This document shows positions 39,207 to 44,187 of a DNA stretch of 44,187 bases, piece by piece (the first letter of the stretch is position 1; each line of letters begins with the position of its first letter). Location of the stretch: the NCBI GenBank assembly GCA_029098125.1, contig JAQXNS010000135.1:1-44187 (forward strand), read 5' to 3'. Origin of the DNA: a bacterium. Its GTDB lineage: Bacteria; Bacillota_I; Bacilli_A; RFN20; CAG-826. The translations under genes were made by a program, and so were the position numbers. The notes under the pieces are model-generated. The model worked only from the letters and a program-made list of their open reading frames with translations, searched no databases and was not told the DNA's origin.

Positions 39207-41195
39207 CTAAAAGCCACTAGCATCAAAAAAGCCTTTTTTTAGAGCTTCACCCTTGATATCAACGGATTGTTTGATAATATTTTCATCCCATTTTTGTGTG
39301 TTTTCAATTACATAATCTTTATTAAACAATCCTAATAAGAATCCAGTATATCCACTGACATCTATTAATAAAATATTATTTTCATATGTGTAATCTTTAT
39401 GCCATTTACTTGGCTCCCAACTCCAAATATATAGCTCGTTTTGCTCGAAATATATAGGATTTAGATTTATTACGTTAAAATATCCATCAATTAAAGTAAT
39501 TTTGTTAAAGACAAATCTTCTAGTTTTTGAATTATTACCATTTTTAACAACAATATTTAAAACCTCTTCATTATTTATAACATGATCTCCAATAGTAATA
39601 TTCACTTTTTCATTGAAACTCACTTTTGATGATTCATCATCGTTAAAATAATAGAAACTCTCGCTAGCATTTGAGGTTTTTAATTCTACATTTAATTTAT
39701 CAGCAAAGCTCTCACCTCTGCTAGAAATTGTAAAACTTGGTCGTGGTAAAACATGGCTTCTAACCAAATAGCAAATTCCTGATTGATCAAAATTGATAGT
39801 TGCAGTTTTGGACGAAACAACAACTTTTGAACCAGTAACTAAATCATAATAATTTCCATCACTTAAATGATTAAATTTTACAGTTTTTGTATAATTTTTC
39901 TTCTCAGCGTCAATATTTAATACATACGCGCCATCATCTTCCTCGCTATATCTTTCATTTACAAAAACTAAATCATCACTTTCAGAATGTAAATCTTCTT
40001 CAGCTCCTATAAAACGATTATGGAATCTATTTGCAGAAGCAACCAATTCACTTTCGAATCCATAAGAACCTATTTGTCCAACATCAATATTTGCATTTGG
40101 TCTTGCTAAAAATAAAGCATTGATTCCTTTTCTAGAAGCAATAACACCCCATTCTTTTGCAACACGAGTTTCATTAATATGAGTTGAGGATTCAACATAA
40201 GTATCGTGACTTTCAACCCAAGTAATAACCTTGCTTACATCAACATTTTTGCCATATTGTGCATTACAAATAGCGTCTGCGCTTTTTGAAGAAACAACGC
40301 CTTTATGAACACCTTGAATATAACCATCACATGTTACATCCATCATGTTAGCATATAAATTAATATCTCTTTCTAAAGGATTGTTTAGAACTTCTCCATA
40401 AGCGTACAATTCTTTATTTTCTTTTTCTTTATAATAATCTTTTGCTGCTAATAAAGTGTTTTCCCAAAAATTACTAGGATAATCCTTGTCTTGACTCGTC
40501 TCAATATGTTTTGCAGCATCAAACCTAAATCCATCGATTCCAGCATCTATGCATTCTTTTAAATAAGATAAACATCTTTCTTGAACGTATGGATTTCCAG
40601 TATTTAAATCTGGTAGCTTTCCATATGGGTAATATTGTGTTTCTGCCCCGCTTCCTGTGGCATTCTTATTATGATGGAAAGTAGATGTATCCCCTTTATC
40701 ATTACGATGTTCATAAATATAAGGTTCATATTCACCTACTTTTGGAGAAACTTTTGGTGTTCCGTCGTCTTCCAAATCATCATCGCTGATATTTGCCATA
40801 TGATTAAAAACTACATCGCAATATATTGAAATACCATATTTATCGGCTTCAAGACATAATTCTTTCAACTCTTCTTTGGTGCCTAAACTACTTGAGGAAG
40901 CAATAGAAAAACTTAAAGGTTGATAAAAACTCCACCACGTAGATCCACCATTTTTTGGAGTTTGCAATGGCATAGTTAAAATAGATTTAAAACCAGACTC
41001 ATATATTCCAGGTAAATTATCTTTAATTTGTTTAAACGTCCAACAAAAAGCATGTAAAGTCAAACCATCATCATTGTTTTGAGGTAATTTTTCAACATAA
41101 TTATCTTCAAAATCTTCATATGATTTTGAACAAGATACAGAAATTATTGGCAAAGTTAATGCCAACCCTAGAAAAATATAATGTTTTAGTTTCAT
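39207..41195 (-). CDS. Alpha-amylase lipoprotein (GH13, AmyE-like)
   Basis: Lipobox ISVSC; DVVFNHMAN, GIDGFRFDAAKHIE, YGEVLNNP, WVESHDTYVE; GGAG RBS supports ATG at 41195 over the TTG at 41207. Confidence 0.92.
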   Translation of the reverse strand: MKLKHYIFLGLALTLPIISVSCSKSYEDFEDNYVEKLPQNNDDGLTLHAFCWTFKQIKDNLPGIYESGFKSILTMPLQTPKNGGSTWWSFYQPLSFSIASSSSLGTKEELKELCLEADKYGISIYCDVVFNHMANISDDDLEDDGTPKVSPKVGEYEPYIYEHRNDKGDTSTFHHNKNATGSGAETQYYPYGKLPDLNTGNPYVQERCLSYLKECIDAGIDGFRFDAAKHIETSQDKDYPSNFWENTLLAAKDYYKEKENKELYAYGEVLNNPLERDINLYANMMDVTCDGYIQGVHKGVVSSKSADAICNAQYGKNVDVSKVITWVESHDTYVESSTHINETRVAKEWGVIASRKGINALFLARPNANIDVGQIGSYGFESELVASANRFHNRFIGAEEDLHSESDDLVFVNERYSEEDDGAYVLNIDAEKKNYTKTVKFNHLSDGNYYDLVTGSKVVVSSKTATINFDQSGICYLVRSHVLPRPSFTISSRGESFADKLNVELKTSNASESFYYFNDDESSKVSFNEKVNITIGDHVINNEEVLNIVVKNGNNSKTRRFVFNKITLIDGYFNVINLNPIYFEQNELYIWSWEPSKWHKDYTYENNILLIDVSGYTGFLLGLFNKDYVIENTQKWDENIIKQSVDIKGEALKKGFFDASGF

Positions 41196-41253
41196 AAACA
41201 ACTCCAAAAGTTATCAATTTTATAGTTAATAAAAATTTATTATTTTTTAAAAA

Positions 41254-41379
41254 CTCATAAACTTAATATCTAATTTATGAGTAGCAGATAAGAGTTCTAA
41301 ACTATTGGTTTAGCATTTACAAAATTATGTTAAGCCAATAATATAAAACTCTTGCCTTATCATTTAAAAACTCATATCG
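41254..41379 (-). promoter_or_regulatory. Structured leader of alpha-amylase gene, candidate transcription attenuator
   Basis: TATGAGT (41376-41370) can pair with ACTCATA (41282-41276), which also forms the 5' arm of a CTCATAAA/TTTATGAG + TTTTT hairpin (41281-41254); a ~75-nt imperfect hairpin lies between. Confidence 0.55.
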
Positions 41380-41438
41380 AATTTACTATATATAATTTAT
41401 TTAATAATAAATTTTTAAAATTTATAACCTAAAAATGA

Positions 41439-41454
41439 GGTGCTATAAAGCACC
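41439..41454 (-). terminator. Terminator of starch-binding lipoprotein gene
   Basis: Minus strand GGTGCT-TTAT-AGCACC-TCATTTTT. Confidence 0.75.
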
Positions 41455-41468
41455 CCATTAAAGATTAA

Positions 41469-42485
41469 TTAAGCAGCTTTAGTAACTGTGATTTTAGCGC
41501 TAGCATCAGCAGCAAATTCACCAATTGTAATTGTATATGAACCAGCTTCTGTTATCTTGATATTTGCATCATTTGCAGCATCAGATGCAACGCCAAGTAA
41601 TGTTTTACTAGCGTCATCTAATCTTCCTGCGCCCCAGTTAACAGTCCAATCAGCATCAGCTCTAATTTTCCATTCATCGTTAGCAGCAAATTCAACTGTA
41701 GCACTAAATGCTGTATTATCTGCATTTGCAGTTAATGAAACATCAGTATTCCAACCAGATGCAGCAAAACTACCAATGACACCATATGTATGTTCAGCAG
41801 CTTTCCATTCTTTAACTTCTTCATATCCGTCAACTTCGCTAGTAATTTCGCTATCTTTAATTAAGCCAACACCATATCCTGGTTTTCCTTCACCACCAGC
41901 AAATTTAACACCATAAACTGTATATGATCCAGAACCGCCAATGCAAACTGGATTGCTTGCCCATGAGAAACCGTTCTCATCTGCAGCTTCTTGGAATGCA
42001 GGCATAAATAATGTGTCTGGTGTTAAGCTAATTGCATAAGCTGTATGTGGATCTGGTATCCATTGTGTAACTGACCAAACTTCATCAACTTCATCATATG
42101 AAGCTTCACCAACTTTAATAGCAAATGAACCATTACAATTAACTTTTTTATCTTCTTTCATAGCTTGTGCTGTCCAACCAGCGTCTTTTGCACCAAGTCT
42201 AACATCAGATAATTTTACTCCGTATTGAATTTCATTATCTCCAGCTGCTGTTTTAATAGCTTCTGGTAATTCGCTTGCTTTAACAGCTGTCATTAAGTTT
42301 ATTACATTACCATTATCGTCTAATGCAGCGTCCCAAGCTGAGTCATGTTCGCCAACTTGGAATTGTCCTAATGCTAACCATTTTGCATCAAGTGGTTGCT
42401 CTGATGGTTGTTTGTTACATCCTGTAATACCAAGAATTGCAGCTGCGCCTAAAACAGCAATTTTTACTAATTTAACTTTTTTCAT
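41469..42485 (-). CDS. Surface lipoprotein with SusE/SusF-like starch-binding C-terminal region
   Basis: Lipobox GITGC; YGVIGSFAASGWNTDVSLTANADNTAFSATVEFAANDEWKIRADADWTVNWGAG resembles SusE/F or X25-type modules; ATG preceded by AGGAGG. Confidence 0.7.
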   Translation of the reverse strand: MKKVKLVKIAVLGAAAILGITGCNKQPSEQPLDAKWLALGQFQVGEHDSAWDAALDDNGNVINLMTAVKASELPEAIKTAAGDNEIQYGVKLSDVRLGAKDAGWTAQAMKEDKKVNCNGSFAIKVGEASYDEVDEVWSVTQWIPDPHTAYAISLTPDTLFMPAFQEAADENGFSWASNPVCIGGSGSYTVYGVKFAGGEGKPGYGVGLIKDSEITSEVDGYEEVKEWKAAEHTYGVIGSFAASGWNTDVSLTANADNTAFSATVEFAANDEWKIRADADWTVNWGAGRLDDASKTLLGVASDAANDANIKITEAGSYTITIGEFAADASAKITVTKAA

Positions 42486-42564
42486 TTAAATATATCCTCC
42501 TAAGTTAAAAATAGCACATTAAAATTTTACGTTTTAAGTAAAAACTACTTTAAAAAAATATTTA

Positions 42565-42582
42565 ATGTAAGTGCTTACATTA
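42565..42582. promoter_or_regulatory. cre-like palindromic operator upstream of starch-binding lipoprotein
   Basis: AATGTAAG-TG-CTTACATT; TGTAAGTGCTTACA differs from a cre pattern (TGTAAnCGnTTACA) at one position. Confidence 0.6.
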
Positions 42583-42754
42583 TATTCATCCTTAAAAAAG
42601 AAAACAAGATAAAAACATAATTTTACTTAACTAAAAACATAGATTTGATGTTTTTTATCTTTTTACTGGTAATACTTTCTAATGTATCGTTTCAATATAT
42701 ATACATTATAAAAATTTATACATAAAAATTTATAATCATATTATAATTTAAAGC

Positions 42755-44187
42755 GTGATTGAAATTAAAAATCTAACAAAAATCTATAAAAATAAGAATA
42801 AAACAAACACAAAGGCTTTAAATGATGTTTCGTTTTCCTTGCCTGATAGTGGTTTTGTTTTCATTTTAGGAAAAAGTGGATCTGGAAAGTCAACTTTAAT
42901 TAATTTATTAGGAGACCTTGATTCCAAAACATGCGGAGATATATTAGTTGATGGAGAATCGCTTTACACACTTAATAATGAAAAAAGAAGAGAATATAAA
43001 GCGTCATATTGCGGATTTATTTTTCAAGACTATCGTTTAATTAATGAATTAACAGTTAAAGAAAACATCCTTATTTCTCTTGAAATTATTAACGATATAT
43101 ATAATAAGGATAATAGGCTAAAAGAAGTTCTTAGCAAAGTAGATCTTGATGGATATGAAGATAAAATGGTTAATGAACTTAGTGGAGGAGAAAAGCAAAG
43201 GGTTGCAATTGCAAGAGCTCTAATTAAAAATCCAAAAATAATTCTTTGTGATGAACCAACTGGAAATCTTGATAAAAACACTTCTACTAAGATATTAGAC
43301 ATATTAAAAGAAATTTCTAAATCTTGCTTAATCTTTATGGTCAGCCATGATGAAAGCGCAAGTTTAAAATATGCTTCACGTAGAATAATTCTAGAAGAAG
43401 GAAAAATAATAAAAGATGAGATAAGAAATGCTGATTATAAAAATGAATGTTTAGTTGAAAACGGCACACTCTTTTTGCCATTTGAAAAGAATTTAAGCGA
43501 TGAAGAAAAAGAAAAAATCAAACAAGATTTAAAGAATAACAACATAAAAAGAATTGAACAATTAGATAATGGTTTTAAAGAGAATCACACCACTTACAAA
43601 TCTCAAAATATTCAAAAAACACTGCAGAACTCCACTAAAATTGAAAAAAACTTAAAAAATAGACTTCTTGGAAGATACTTTAAAAAAGGGATTTTTTCAT
43701 CAATTTTAAATTCAATTTTGTTTTCTCTCTTGACGATTTTATTGATTCTAGTCCAGACTTTTATAAACTTTGATTCTTCAAAAATTGTTTTAGATAACAT
43801 CGATTTAAACAATCAAAAAAATATAGTAATTACAAAAACAAAAATGCTCGAAGAAGTAAACAAAAAAACAATAATTAGTTTTAGCAATGAGGAAAAAGAA
43901 GAATTATTTGGAAAAGATATAAAATATTATCCTTATATAAATTACTCCTCATCACTAAAAAAAGAATTTTATGGATCAATAACAATCGATGGAGTTTTAC
44001 CAGGTTCAAAAGAATATTTATACGAAAGTTCCTTGTATGTAGTTAAAGTAATTGGCACTGCTATTGTTGATAAAGAATATTTAAGCAATACTTTTAACGA
44101 TGGAAAAGAGATTGAAGTATTAGCTGGTGATATTAATGATACCTTACACCCATATGGCGTCATCCTCACTGATTATCTTGCTGATTC
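42755..44187 (+). CDS. MacB/FtsX-like ABC transporter ATPase-permease fusion (truncated at window end; GTG start)
   Basis: GTG ATT GAA ATT AAA...: IEIKNLTKIYKNKNKTNTKALNDVSF, ILGKSGSGKSTLINLLG, LSGGEKQRVAIARALIKNPKIILCDEPTGNLD, then TM segment; open to 44187. Missed in the ORF track. Confidence 0.9.
   Translation, partial: MIEIKNLTKIYKNKNKTNTKALNDVSFSLPDSGFVFILGKSGSGKSTLINLLGDLDSKTCGDILVDGESLYTLNNEKRREYKASYCGFIFQDYRLINELTVKENILISLEIINDIYNKDNRLKEVLSKVDLDGYEDKMVNELSGGEKQRVAIARALIKNPKIILCDEPTGNLDKNTSTKILDILKEISKSCLIFMVSHDESASLKYASRRIILEEGKIIKDEIRNADYKNECLVENGTLFLPFEKNLSDEEKEKIKQDLKNNNIKRIEQLDNGFKENHTTYKSQNIQKTLQNSTKIEKNLKNRLLGRYFKKGIFSSILNSILFSLLTILLILVQTFINFDSSKIVLDNIDLNNQKNIVITKTKMLEEVNKKTIISFSNEEKEELFGKDIKYYPYINYSSSLKKEFYGSITIDGVLPGSKEYLYESSLYVVKVIGTAIVDKEYLSNTFNDGKEIEVLAGDINDTLHPYGVILTDYLAD
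43615..43632 (+). repeat. Dispersed motif copy E, inside ABC transporter gene
   Basis: AAAAACACTGCAGAACTC; one mismatch in the 15-bp core, flanks also resemble copy A. Confidence 0.75.

Noticed and set aside
41488-41916. 142-aa + strand ORF
   Set aside because: Antisense of the starch-binding lipoprotein gene; composition is a mirror of Ala/Thr-rich codons.
43030-43302. Minus-strand ORFs at 43030-43302, 43612-43812, 43969-44169
   Set aside because: Antisense to the open ABC transporter reading frame on +.
1-44187. CRISPR array, prophage, toxin-antitoxin or defence island
   Set aside because: No regularly spaced repeats, cas, phage structural or toxin/antitoxin-like genes were recognised on either strand.
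1-44187. Mollicutes code (UGA = Trp)
   Set aside because: TGG encodes Trp throughout and TGA is a stop in orfB (6609-6611); no in-frame TGA is needed to keep any gene open.

Overview
This 44.2-kb window is chromosome from an AT-rich, low-GC Bacillota/Mollicutes-like bacterium. It uses the standard code: TGA is a stop (e.g. transposase orfB) and TGG encodes Trp. Left to right: partial MIF-family tautomerase, DUF1461 membrane protein, trxB, CarD-like regulator, tRNA-Asp/tRNA-Phe, DUF3137 + LemA pair, a complete IS3-family element (TIRs and 3-bp TSD readable), glgP and glgB, ackA, nrnA, dnaE, polA, a fused mutM-coaE ORF, convergent dnaI and dnaB, pfkA-pyk, Thr T-box + thrS, ybaK, then a large minus-strand starch/maltodextrin locus (4-TM protein, MalG, MalF, MalE, RDD protein, long MalK, small membrane protein, CBM41-like pullulanase, GH13 alpha-amylase, SusE/F-like starch-binding lipoprotein), and finally a truncated MacB-like ABC transporter. 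Most interesting observations: (1) a dispersed motif AAAAACCCTGCAGAA, five exact copies plus one 1-mismatch copy, both intergenic and inside dnaE/mutM/ABC coding sequence apparently without insertions, reminiscent of uptake or recombination signal sequences; (2) a riboswitch/attenuator-like leader before the alpha-amylase gene in which a 7-bp closing stem and a terminator-like hairpin compete for the same segment; (3) an in-frame MutM-CoaE fusion; (4) a 25-bp palindrome over the pfkA -10 and a promoter module shared with ackA; (5) unusual architecture of the starch locus. All calls come from reading sequence and family motifs from memory; no searches or folding were run.
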